Under the pieces are notes generated by a model. It saw nothing but the letters and a program-made list of their open reading frames with translations. It was not told where the DNA came from and made no database searches. Made by a program: the position numbers and the translations under genes. This document shows, one piece after another, positions 16,221 to 24,501 of a DNA stretch of 64,000 bases. Numbering within the stretch: the stretch's first letter is position 1; each line of letters opens with the position of its first letter. Source of the DNA: an uncultured Lachnospiraceae bacterium (lineage in GTDB: Bacteria > Bacillota > Clostridia > Lachnospirales > Lachnospiraceae); the NCBI GenBank assembly GCA_934432595.1, contig CAKRYR010000005.1, positions 1 through 64,000 of the forward strand, written 5' to 3'.

Positions 16221-19187
16221 ATGTGGCAGGTGGTTATGGTGAAGAATACTATGATGCGAAGGGAAAAATATGAATTATATTTAAGGAACATAGCAAGTGA
16301 AGTTATTGATGACACATATGAAGTTAAAAACATTGTGAATCAAGTATTTGAAGAATTAAATATAAATGCAATTCATAGTAGTCAAACTACAGAAGATGAA
16401 ATAGAAAGAACTTTAGTATTATTAACAAGAACTGAGATAATAAATTTTTTAAATGATAATAATATATATGACAATGCTGAAAAAATACAGGATTTAAATG
16501 TTAATAAAATAGCTTTAAAATACATTATTTGCAATGGATATTTTGAAAAATTTAATTATTTAAATCCTATTGATGTAGATAATACATCAGTTCTAATTGA
16601 TATTGAATTAGAAAAATTATCTAATATGGAGAAGGAAATTTTGATAAGAAAATATTATTTCCTTCAGTCTGAAGAAAGAATATCAGAAGCATTAGATATT
16701 AATATTTTGAAAGTAGAATACTTAGTAAGAAAGGTGACTAGTATTCTATGGAGAAGAATTATTAAGAATAATGAGATATTTTCTATTGATGTAAGTTCTA
16801 AAGATATGGATATAAGATATCTAAAAAAGAATTTACAAAAGCACTTAATTGACATTTCAAAGTGTTGTAATATAGATAAGAACTATATATCCGCGCTAAA
16901 CATTCAAGAGTATTTTATAATAAAAGTGCTTGGGAATACAACGCTAAGTGAAGTTGAATTAATATTTGAGGATATTTGCTTAGAGGGAATGAGTAGATGT
17001 AAACCAAGTAGGGAAGAAAAAGAAAATTTAAAATATTTAACTATGTATAGAAGTCTTTCTGAACTTCAAATTAAGAAGAGACTTAAGAAACGTAGAGGAT
17101 TGGGGACTAATATAGCATCGCTATTAATTATAATAGTAGCGTCTTTAATGTTGATATTGAACCTTAGAGAGAATAAGACTCTTTCTAAAGCTAACAATAT
17201 AGATAAAGCGTATAGTGTGAAGTGTGAGCAACTGGGATTGAATTTTACTTATATGGCTGATGGTAAAGATATTGATATCGACGTTGAACAACTATATTAT
17301 GTAAAAGATAATCCTATAAAAGATTATTCTTATAAGCTTGATACAGAGCTTACTAAAAGAATAGAACAACATAATTTGTATGCAAATAGCATCGACGACG
17401 AACGGACTGTTTATGAGGCAGCAGAAGCTAAGTATTTAAGTTCAGGGAATGAGGATGAACTTAAGTATGTACGAGGTGACAGAAAATATGTATATAATTC
17501 AAAATATAACATATTATTTGTTGTTGAGTATAAAGCTAATGCTTGGGAGTGTATTAAGGTTATATATGCGAATCAACTAGGTGTGAACAGTAAATACCAT
17601 CTTGATTCTAAAACAATTTTAAAAGATTTTTATAAAGAATCAGCAAATGGTAACTGGAAGTGCGAAGTCCAGAAAATTGCATCGAAAGATGAAAAACAAG
17701 ATACTTTTACTGAAGTAACATTTGTAAATGATGAAAGCAAAATAGCTTCCACGGGTATCTACAGAACAGGAAATTTAGTATATAACAGAACATTTAATGC
17801 TTCAACGTCTACTATGGAAATGAATCCTGTTAGCGATTTATCTAGGAATACTTTTGGAGACAACTTTATTACTTACATTGATGAGAATGGATACATAGTA
17901 ATTTATTATAATTATTATGATAAGGGAAAATTTAAAGTATATGAAGTTGGTAAGGTAGAAAAGGAAATCCTAGAAGAAGTTGCTGGATATATTGAGGAAT
18001 ATCCAGACAAGATTAAGGACAACATTGATGAGTATGGTATATGTATTCCCCCAATTAATAAATACATTTTACCATATATGAAAACAGAATCTGAGAATTC
18101 AGAAAATGTCAGTGACTATAGAGAATTTGACTACTATGAGAATTTAAGCTTATATGATAAAGATGAGCAATTAAAGGTTTTAACTTATAGTGATGGTGAT
18201 ACTACAAATTATGACAAAATATATAAGTTAAATGATGAGGAGTATTATAAAAATATTGCGGTAATTAATACTTATAAGAGGGAAATAGTTAATGAGGAAT
18301 ATGTGGGATTTACATATGAAAATGATACTTATAAGTACAGAGTATTTAATAATGAGTTTGTAGAAATATTGGAGTATAAAGGGGAAGCACAAAATGTTAA
18401 CATACCAAACTATATAGATGGTTTGGAGGTTAGATATATTGCAAACGGGGCATTTATACACAAAGATAGCATTATAGAAGTTAATATTCCTGATTCTGTA
18501 AGGGAAATAGGAAATGCGGCTTTTGCATTTTGTGAAAATTTACAAAGGGTTGTAATAAATGGCAATGTAATATCTTATGGCGACGGCGCTTATGAGGGGT
18601 GCAAGAACCTAAAAACAATTGTTAATGATAATTATTCACCAATGTACGTTGGAAAAGATTGTTTTAAGGATACTATAATGCTATCTAACATGTGTGTAGA
18701 GAATGGAGTAAAGTATTTTAAAAATGTGGCAGTGAGTTATGAGGATAATGATAGTTATGTAGAGGTAAAAGAGGGAACTAGAGCAATAGCTGATAATTTT
18801 TTAGGGGCAAAGGCAAAAATAGTACAAGAGGTAAGTATTCCTGTTAGCATTAAGTATATAGGTAGAGCTGCTTTTGAGGGTGCAGTTAACCTACAATCAT
18901 TGGAATTACCAAGGGGCCTAGTGTATATTGGAGAATATGCATTTAGTGGTTGTCATAGTCTGGATGATGTGAGTATTCCAATTAATGTTACTGAAATTAA
19001 TGAAGGAGTATTTGCTAGTTGTATTAATATTAATAAAATTAACTTCGGGGATGGAGTTAAGGTAATAAGGGATAATGCATTTAAGGAAATAGGTGATATT
19101 GATGTAGTAAACGTACCTTCAAATGTGGTATGTATTTTCCCTAAAGCATTTGACAGCAATGTAAAGGTGTTACAAAATAAGGAGTAA
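16221..19187 (+). CDS. Membrane protein joining a sigma-region-4-like HTH to extracellular BspA-type LRRs
   Basis: This protein has 988 residues from ATG 16221. The start is uncertain: ATG 16251 sits behind GGTGAAG with better spacing. The N-terminal 290 residues are charged and cytoplasmic. Within them, residues about 133-180 (LSNMEKEILIRKYYF, ISEALDINILKVEYLVRKV) look like the DNA-binding region 4 of sigma-70 family factors. A basic stretch KKRLKKRR precedes a single membrane segment at about 297-314. The C-terminal two thirds should be outside. It is beta-rich, then from about residue 716 carries BspA/LRR_5-type repeats such as NIPDSVREIGNAAFAFCENL. No cell-wall anchor is seen. A sensor coupled to a transcription-factor-like domain is my inference. 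Confidence 0.75.
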   Translation: MWQVVMVKNTMMRREKYELYLRNIASEVIDDTYEVKNIVNQVFEELNINAIHSSQTTEDEIERTLVLLTRTEIINFLNDNNIYDNAEKIQDLNVNKIALKYIICNGYFEKFNYLNPIDVDNTSVLIDIELEKLSNMEKEILIRKYYFLQSEERISEALDINILKVEYLVRKVTSILWRRIIKNNEIFSIDVSSKDMDIRYLKKNLQKHLIDISKCCNIDKNYISALNIQEYFIIKVLGNTTLSEVELIFEDICLEGMSRCKPSREEKENLKYLTMYRSLSELQIKKRLKKRRGLGTNIASLLIIIVASLMLILNLRENKTLSKANNIDKAYSVKCEQLGLNFTYMADGKDIDIDVEQLYYVKDNPIKDYSYKLDTELTKRIEQHNLYANSIDDERTVYEAAEAKYLSSGNEDELKYVRGDRKYVYNSKYNILFVVEYKANAWECIKVIYANQLGVNSKYHLDSKTILKDFYKESANGNWKCEVQKIASKDEKQDTFTEVTFVNDESKIASTGIYRTGNLVYNRTFNASTSTMEMNPVSDLSRNTFGDNFITYIDENGYIVIYYNYYDKGKFKVYEVGKVEKEILEEVAGYIEEYPDKIKDNIDEYGICIPPINKYILPYMKTESENSENVSDYREFDYYENLSLYDKDEQLKVLTYSDGDTTNYDKIYKLNDEEYYKNIAVINTYKREIVNEEYVGFTYENDTYKYRVFNNEFVEILEYKGEAQNVNIPNYIDGLEVRYIANGAFIHKDSIIEVNIPDSVREIGNAAFAFCENLQRVVINGNVISYGDGAYEGCKNLKTIVNDNYSPMYVGKDCFKDTIMLSNMCVENGVKYFKNVAVSYEDNDSYVEVKEGTRAIADNFLGAKAKIVQEVSIPVSIKYIGRAAFEGAVNLQSLELPRGLVYIGEYAFSGCHSLDDVSIPINVTEINEGVFASCININKINFGDGVKVIRDNAFKEIGDIDVVNVPSNVVCIFPKAFDSNVKVLQNKE

Positions 19188-19489
19188 GGAATAAGAGATG
19201 CTTTGTATAATTATTATTTGTTGGATATATAGTTTTTTCATTTTTAGCAGTCCAAACACTTTATTGCAAGTTATTTTGGACTGTTACCATTGAATTTATT
19301 AGATTAAAAAAATAAAATAATTCTTTTCTTTTTGGGAATAAATGGTTATACTATTTCTAATGGTAGTATAACCATTTTTATTTAACGAGGAAATTGCATT
19401 GCATTTTCTATTTACTTTGTTAGAAAAATAAATAGTTACATTAGTTAGTATAAGGTGTGGAGTGATTTGATTTTCAAAGGAGGAACCAT
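19188..19489 (+). terminator. Intergenic terminator hairpin between the LRR gene and glyA
   Basis: AAATGGTTATACTA (19340-19353) pairs with TAGTATAACCATTT (19363-19376), followed by TTTTATTT. An earlier weak hairpin, AGTCCAAA...TTTGGACT, lies at about 19249-19280. No gene is seen in the gap. Confidence 0.65.
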
Positions 19490-20728
19490 ATGTATACATT
19501 TGAAGAAGTTTGGAAAGAAGATTATGAAGTAGCGAAAGCTATAGAAGAAGAGATAGGAAGACAAAATGACCACATAGAGTTAATTGCTTCAGAGAATTTT
19601 GTAAGTAAAGCAGTTATGGCAGCTATGGGAAGTCATTTGACTAATAAATATGCTGAAGGATATCCTGGTAAGAGATATTATGGTGGATGTGAATATGTAG
19701 ATGTTGTTGAAGATTTGGCAAGAAATCGTGCAATGGAGTTATATGGATGTACTTATGCAAATGTTCAACCACATTCAGGTGCACAAGCAAATATGGCAGT
19801 TTTCTTTGCTTTATTACAACCAGGTGATACTGTTATGGGTATGAGCTTAGCTCATGGTGGACATTTAACACATGGTAGTCCTGTTAATATGTCAGGTGCA
19901 TATTTTAATATAGTACCATATGGAACAGATGATAATGGATATATAGATTATGATGAAGTAAGAAAAATAGCCAAAGAGAATAAGCCAAAGATGATTATTG
20001 CGGGAGCAAGTGCTTATGCTAGAAGTATAGACTTTAAGAAATTTAGAGAAATAGCTGACGAAGTAGGGGCTTATCTAATGGTAGATATGGCACATATTGC
20101 AGGATTAGTTGCAGCAGGAGAGCATATGAGTCCAATACCTTATGCACATGTAACAACTACAACTACTCATAAAACATTGAGAGGACCAAGAGGTGGAATG
20201 ATTCTTTCAAGTAAGGAATTTGCTGAAGAACATAAGTTAAATAAAGCATTATTCCCTGGAATACAAGGTGGACCATTAATGCATGTTATTGCAGCTAAGG
20301 CAGTATGCTTTAAAGAAGCATTACAACCAGAATTTAAAGAATATGCTAAGAATATTAAGGCAAATGCTAATGCACTTGCAGAAGGTCTAGTTAAGAGAGG
20401 ATTTAATTTAGTATCAGGTGGAACAGATAATCATTTGATGTTAGTAGATTTGCAAAATAAAGGCATAACAGGTAAAGAAGCTGAGAATCTTCTTCATGCA
20501 GTTAATATCACTTGTAATAAAAATGCAGTACCTAATGATCCAACTTCACCATTTGTAACTAGTGGTATAAGACTTGGAACACCTGCAATAACTACTCGTG
20601 GTCTAAAAGTAGAAGATATGGATAAAGTTGCAGAGGCAATTGATTTAACAATAACAGATTTTGAAAAGAATTCTGAAGATGCCCTTGGAATTGTATCTGC
20701 ATTAACTAATAAATATCCGTTATATTAA
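19490..20728 (+). CDS. glyA: Serine hydroxymethyltransferase
   Basis: This 412-residue PLP enzyme interconverts serine and glycine and loads one-carbon units onto tetrahydrofolate. The PLP lysine is K228 in VTTTTTHKTLRGPRGG. IELIASENFVS, AEGYPGKRYYGGCE and HSGAQANMAV are family signatures. ATG 19490 follows AAAGGAGGAACCAT, an excellent ribosome-binding site. The LUD-domain gene is 47 bases downstream. Full length and intact. Confidence 0.98.
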   Translation: MYTFEEVWKEDYEVAKAIEEEIGRQNDHIELIASENFVSKAVMAAMGSHLTNKYAEGYPGKRYYGGCEYVDVVEDLARNRAMELYGCTYANVQPHSGAQANMAVFFALLQPGDTVMGMSLAHGGHLTHGSPVNMSGAYFNIVPYGTDDNGYIDYDEVRKIAKENKPKMIIAGASAYARSIDFKKFREIADEVGAYLMVDMAHIAGLVAAGEHMSPIPYAHVTTTTTHKTLRGPRGGMILSSKEFAEEHKLNKALFPGIQGGPLMHVIAAKAVCFKEALQPEFKEYAKNIKANANALAEGLVKRGFNLVSGGTDNHLMLVDLQNKGITGKEAENLLHAVNITCNKNAVPNDPTSPFVTSGIRLGTPAITTRGLKVEDMDKVAEAIDLTITDFEKNSEDALGIVSALTNKYPLY

Positions 20729-20775
20729 ACTTTTGATATACCCTAGAACTAGAAAAAAACAGAGGTGATAAAGGA

Positions 20776-21414
20776 ATGAGTCCAAAGAAACAAGCTTATG
20801 AGAATTTAGCAACATCGATAATTGAGAAATTTAATTTACGTGGAATTGATGGATATTATGCAGAGTCTGCAGAGGATGCATTAGAGATGGTACAAAGATT
20901 TTTCTCTCCAGGTTGTAGTATCTCTTGGGGTGGCTCAGTAACATTAGAGGAGATAGGACTAATTGATGTGTTGAAAGATGCAGATTCAGACTTTGTATTA
21001 TATGATAGATCAGAGGTACCTGAAGAAGAAAGAGATACATTTTATTCTAAAGTAGTAGGGTGTGATTATTTTCTAATGAGTTCCAATGCAATTACTATGG
21101 ATGGTCAATTAGTTAATATTGATGGAAATGGTAATCGTGTAGCATGTTTAATTACAGGACCTAAGAATGTAATTATAGTTGCAGGAATGAATAAGATTGT
21201 AACTGATGTAGAGGAAGGTGTGAAACGTGTACATAACTTTGCATCACCACCTAATACTGTAAGACTTGGTAAGGATACGCCATGTGCACATTATGGCCAT
21301 TGTGGAAATTGCTTATCAGAAGATTGTATATGTTGTCAGACTGTAATTACACGTAAGTCAAGGGTTCAAGGCAGAATTAAGGTTATTTTGGTTGGAGAGG
21401 AATTAGGATATTAA
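20776..21414 (+). CDS. LUD-domain protein (LutC/YkgG-like)
   Basis: This 212-residue protein has the LUD fold shared by LutC/YkgG lactate-utilisation subunits and many stand-alone Clostridia proteins. Motifs seen are SISWGGSVTLEEIGL, LMSSNAITMDGQLVNIDGNGNRVA and ITGPKNVIIVAGMNKI. The C-terminus carries a cysteine cluster (CAHYGHCGNC, CICCQT) that could bind a metal or Fe-S centre. Neither LutA nor LutB is present, so a lactate role is not supported here. Function unknown. Its last 300 bases are duplicated at 28595-28897. Confidence 0.85.
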   Translation: MSPKKQAYENLATSIIEKFNLRGIDGYYAESAEDALEMVQRFFSPGCSISWGGSVTLEEIGLIDVLKDADSDFVLYDRSEVPEEERDTFYSKVVGCDYFLMSSNAITMDGQLVNIDGNGNRVACLITGPKNVIIVAGMNKIVTDVEEGVKRVHNFASPPNTVRLGKDTPCAHYGHCGNCLSEDCICCQTVITRKSRVQGRIKVILVGEELGY

Positions 21415-21504
21415 ATAAAAACGTTCCATTGGGGATGCACAGCTCGCGGATGAAAATAGTCAAGTCCAAAATGTGGTGTAAAATTCTTTAGGCATAAAAT
21501 AAAT

Positions 21505-21747
21505 TTATGCTACAAGTAATAGATGTTGCTCTTCAGCCAATGTTATTAATTCTGATGAGCAGTTATTCATATCCTCATTTATACTTAGTGGTATAGATGA
21601 GGATCTTCTTATATGATAAGTATCATTTACTTCTAATATAAAAGCATTTAATGTCTCTTGAAATAACTTTTTAAAAGTATCTTCCTTATTTGTTGATAAT
21701 AGATATAGAATTTCTTCTTGATTTAGTGTAATATTAATGTTAGCCAC
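21505..21747 (-). pseudogene. N-terminal fragment of an IS256-family transposase
   Basis: The frame reads ITLNQEEILYLLSTNKED and TFKKLFQETLNAFIL, which matches the start of IS256 (Mutator-type) transposases. It then diverges and ends after about 80 residues instead of about 400. AAGGAG lies before the GTG start on the coding strand. The bases up to 22040 hold no recognisable remainder of the element. Confidence 0.55.
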
Positions 21748-22040
21748 TGTGCTCACTCCTTAGTATTGTTTTTTTGTGGTGAATTAATTATACCTAAAGA
21801 GTAGCACTTTGGCTATTTTTTATATTTACCATTTTCCTTCAGTGGCTGTTACATAAGGTCAGAAAAAACCACAATCAGGGGAACTCTGCAATATGGGTAG
21901 GCAATGGAGTGCAATGTGAAAGATACACAAGCGACTTTTTAATCTTAATAATCTTACTTTAATAATAAGTGATATATTGATGTAAAAGTTAGCCTTTGTT
22001 GCACTATTTCGCTTTGTTAAAAATTTTATAAATAAAAGTA

Positions 22041-22069
22041 TTGACGGAATAGATAGAAGGTGCTATACT
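22041..22069 (+). promoter_or_regulatory. Promoter of the PadR operon with possible operator
   Basis: TTGACG (22041) and TATACT (22064) are spaced exactly 17 bases, a near-consensus vegetative promoter. Just downstream, 22085-22110 contains overlapping TACT/AGTA-type half-sites (AGTACTTAGCAATACTAA, then ATACT). These are placed where a PadR self-repressor would bind; the operator is inference. Confidence 0.7.
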
Positions 22070-22156
22070 GCTTTTAACGACAAAGTACTTAGCAATACTA
22101 AATACTAATTATTACCAAATGCTTTGCTTATAAAAAGTAAGATTGGAGGAGATAGT

Positions 22157-22492
22157 ATTAATGATAAATATGAAAAACAGATGAAGAAAGGAATCTTGGA
22201 AATATTAGTTTTGAAACTTCTAGAGGATAATGAAAAGTATGGTTATCAACTAATAAGTGAATTGAAGGATTTAAGTGACGGTATGTTTACAGTAAAAGAA
22301 GGAACATTATATCCTATATTGTATCGTTTAGAGGACGAGGAGTTGGTTGTAAACTATTGGAGTGTTCCAGAAGGTAAGGAAGTTTCAAAGAAATATTATA
22401 AGATTACAGACAGAGGAAGAGAAACTTTAGAAGAAGCAACTAAGCTTTGGAAGACATTCTCGAAAAATGTAAATACAATAATAGACAGATAA
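22157..22492 (+). CDS. PadR-family transcriptional regulator (apparent ATT start)
   Basis: This protein of about 111 residues has the PadR winged helix: MKKGILEILVLKLLED, YGYQLISELKDLSD, VKEGTLYPILYRLEDEELV, KYYKITDRGRETL. There is no ATG at the expected place. The codon ATT at 22157 sits 5-7 bases after GGAGGAG and begins I-N-D-K-Y-E-K-Q, where relatives have M-N-x-K-Y-E-K-Q. The nearest in-frame ATG is at 22181 without a good ribosome-binding site, and TTG 22124 is upstream of it. PadR proteins usually repress their own operon and sense ligands through the C-terminal helix. The next gene is its usual partner. Confidence 0.85.
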   Translation: MNDKYEKQMKKGILEILVLKLLEDNEKYGYQLISELKDLSDGMFTVKEGTLYPILYRLEDEELVVNYWSVPEGKEVSKKYYKITDRGRETLEEATKLWKTFSKNVNTIIDR

Positions 22493-22563
22493 GAGGTTTT
22501 TATTTAGGTTAAGAAGAAATTAGATTTACAATAAGATTTTTTTAAGAATTGAGGAGAAGAATT

Positions 22564-23214
22564 ATGACAAAGGATAAGTATATTAAAGAAATATCAAAAA
22601 AGTTATTATGTAAAAAGGATAAAAAAGCAGAGATTATTAAACAAATTACATCAGATATAGATATAGCTGTAGAGAATGGAAGTAAGATAGAAGATGTATT
22701 AGTTAATATGGGAACGCCTAGTGAAGTTGCCAGTGAATTTAATGATAACTTTGATGAAAGAGATAAGGAAAAAATATTAAAGAGTAGAAAAAGAAATAAG
22801 GTGTTAGCAATTGTAGGTGTAGTAGTTGCCATTTTGGTTATTGGTGTATATCTACTATTACCTAAAAGTATACCATTAGATAAGAGTAAGAATTTTTCAG
22901 AAAAAGAAGTTATAGAAAAGTCTAAAGAGATTATAAGGTTATATGATGAAGAAAAATATGATGAAATTAAGACTCAATCAGATGAAAAAATGAAATCATT
23001 GGATATAAAAAAGGTATTTTCAGAGGCAAAAGCAAATTTCTGTAGTGACTTTGGAGATTTTGTATCATATGGGAAAATATATTCAGTAGAATCATCAAAG
23101 TTGGGCAAGATATATGCTGTAGTTCAGATGAGTGTTGCATATGAAAATGTAAGTGCAACATATACGTTGTCTTTTGATGAAGATATGAAGTTAGCAGGGA
23201 TGTATATAAAATAA
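22564..23214 (+). CDS. HAAS/DUF1700-type membrane protein with C-terminal DUF3887-like domain
   Basis: This 216-residue protein starts at ATG 22564 after GAGGAGAAGAATT. Residues 1-75 are a helical domain (YIKEISKKLLCKKDKKAEII, ENGSKIEDVLVNMGTPSEVA) of the HAAS/DUF1700 type, which is regularly paired with PadR regulators. One membrane segment follows at about 82-102. The rest is extracellular, with EVIEKSKEIIRLYDEEKYDEI typical of DUF3887. The PadR gene ends 71 bases upstream, so the two form an operon. A role in signalling or envelope stress is plausible but unproven. Confidence 0.75.
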   Translation: MTKDKYIKEISKKLLCKKDKKAEIIKQITSDIDIAVENGSKIEDVLVNMGTPSEVASEFNDNFDERDKEKILKSRKRNKVLAIVGVVVAILVIGVYLLLPKSIPLDKSKNFSEKEVIEKSKEIIRLYDEEKYDEIKTQSDEKMKSLDIKKVFSEAKANFCSDFGDFVSYGKIYSVESSKLGKIYAVVQMSVAYENVSATYTLSFDEDMKLAGMYIK

Positions 23215-23274
23215 TGTAAAGATGATCTATGGTTCACTTTGTAAGATTAAATTCCACCATTGTTTTTGTGTATA

Positions 23275-23955
23275 GAATGTGGTGTTGGTCTCTTTTTATA
23301 TTTTTATTTTAGAAGGTTTGGATGTAAAACGATATCGTTTGGGTTGATGCGTTTTACATCCAATTTTTCTAAAATAGATTTTCCATATAGTTGCTCAAAT
23401 ACCTCAATTGGGTATTTGTCTCCAAGAGTTGCTCTTGAATATGAATTTCAATAGCTAATGGATCGGAGAACTCTGTCCCGTTATTTCCTAATATAACTGG
23501 AAACAATTTCATAAAGTCATCAGGGAACAATAACCAATAAAGCTTTTCAAAAACTTCATAAACAGAATGAGCAGTATTTCTATCTCTTATGTAAGCAAGC
23601 ATAAATTCTGTTTTAACAAAATGAATAGAATCATAAAGACTTTTTTCTAATGGACATTGAGCCGTTGCATACATATGGAGCATTAGAAAGCTTATCGCAA
23701 GTTTGTAATAGGACAATTAAACCTATTGATACAATCATTAAATTTATGTCCCCAACTTCCAGTTTTCTTAAATGTAATATGATTTTTTATTTCTTTGGAA
23801 ATAGTAGTGCAATCACGACCTAATTCTCTAGCAATGCTTTTAAAAGATTTCTTCTTATCTAACCTGTTTTTAATAGTTTGACGTTCATCAAAAGATAAAT
23901 GTGAATGTTTTCTCATAATTAATATCCCCTTTCGTAATAGAGACCAACACCACAT
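23275..23955 (-). mobile_element. IS30-family element relic 1
   Basis: Bounded by GAATGTGGTGTTGGTCTCT (23275-23293) and its inverted copy AGAGACCAACACCACAT (23939-23955), about 680 bases instead of the usual 1 kb or more. The enclosed minus-strand transposase gene (23304-23955) is internally deleted and frameshifted. The N-terminal helix-turn-helix HLSFDERQTIKNRLDKKKS...SIARELGRDCTTISKEI is intact. The part before FVKTEFMLAYIRDRN is missing. The catalytic DNG reads NNG (LGNNGTEFSDP). The true C-terminus LDVKRINPNDIVLHPNLL lies in another frame. Non-functional. Confidence 0.85.
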
Positions 23956-24039
23956 ATCTTAATTATACAATATTTTTGTAAGACTAACATCTACCCTTCA
24001 AATTTGTAAGACTAATTTCTACACAAGGGTAGGTTAGGG

Positions 24040-24484
24040 GTGGAAATTAAATTTACAATTAACTCTCATGGAGATAATGTGATCTACAATAATTTTTCTA
24101 TTGAATTATCCAAGGGAAATGTATATACTGTACTTGGTCAGAATGGCTCTGGAAAGAGCACATTGATTAATATAATTATAGGATTGTATATAGAACAAGT
24201 CCAAGGAAATATATATAAATAATACGGATGTGAAGAATATTAATATGAAGAATATTAGAAAGAACAAGATTGCTTTGGCAGAGCAAGATCCATATTTATA
24301 TGAAGACACGGTATTGAATAATATTATATTAGATGAACCTACTAATGCATTAGATGTGCAAACTAAAGAACTTTTGAAAGAATATATTGGACATATTAAG
24401 AAAGACAAGATAATTATAATAATAACTCATGATGATTATATGAGTAAATATGGAGATAAGATAATTAATTTGAATGAAATATAA
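24040..24484 (+). pseudogene. ABC transporter ATP-binding subunit, broken
   Basis: The first frame (24040-24222) holds Walker A, LGQNGSGKSTLINII, and stops. A second frame (24230-24484) resumes with ALAEQDPYLYEDTVLNNI (Q-loop region) and jumps straight to ILDEPTNALD (Walker B and D-loop) and IIIITHDDY (H-loop). The ABC signature LSGGQ and the helical domain are deleted, and there is a frameshift near 24220. It cannot hydrolyse ATP. It directly precedes the CPBP genes and was probably the ATPase of an exporter now lost. Confidence 0.8.
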
Positions 24485-24501
24485 AGAAAAGAGGATTGTA
24501 A

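Noticed and set aside
20738..20760. Right-end motif after glyA (ACCCTAGAACTAG)
   Set aside because: A lone 8-9 base match without the TCG part, arms or a left end; too weak to list as a copy.
20776..21414. Lactate utilisation operon (lutABC)
   Set aside because: Only a LUD-domain protein is present; LutA and LutB partners are missing and the neighbour is glyA.
23260..23454. Plus-strand frame of 64 residues in the IS30 relic (also 27997-28191)
   Set aside because: It is the antisense shadow of the transposase C-terminus and is repeated only because the IS is repeated.
11202..24065. 16-base identity AAATTTACAATTAACT at 11202 and about 24049 as a shared insertion flank
   Set aside because: In sequence this AT-rich, a few 16-base matches are expected by chance; nothing around them aligns.
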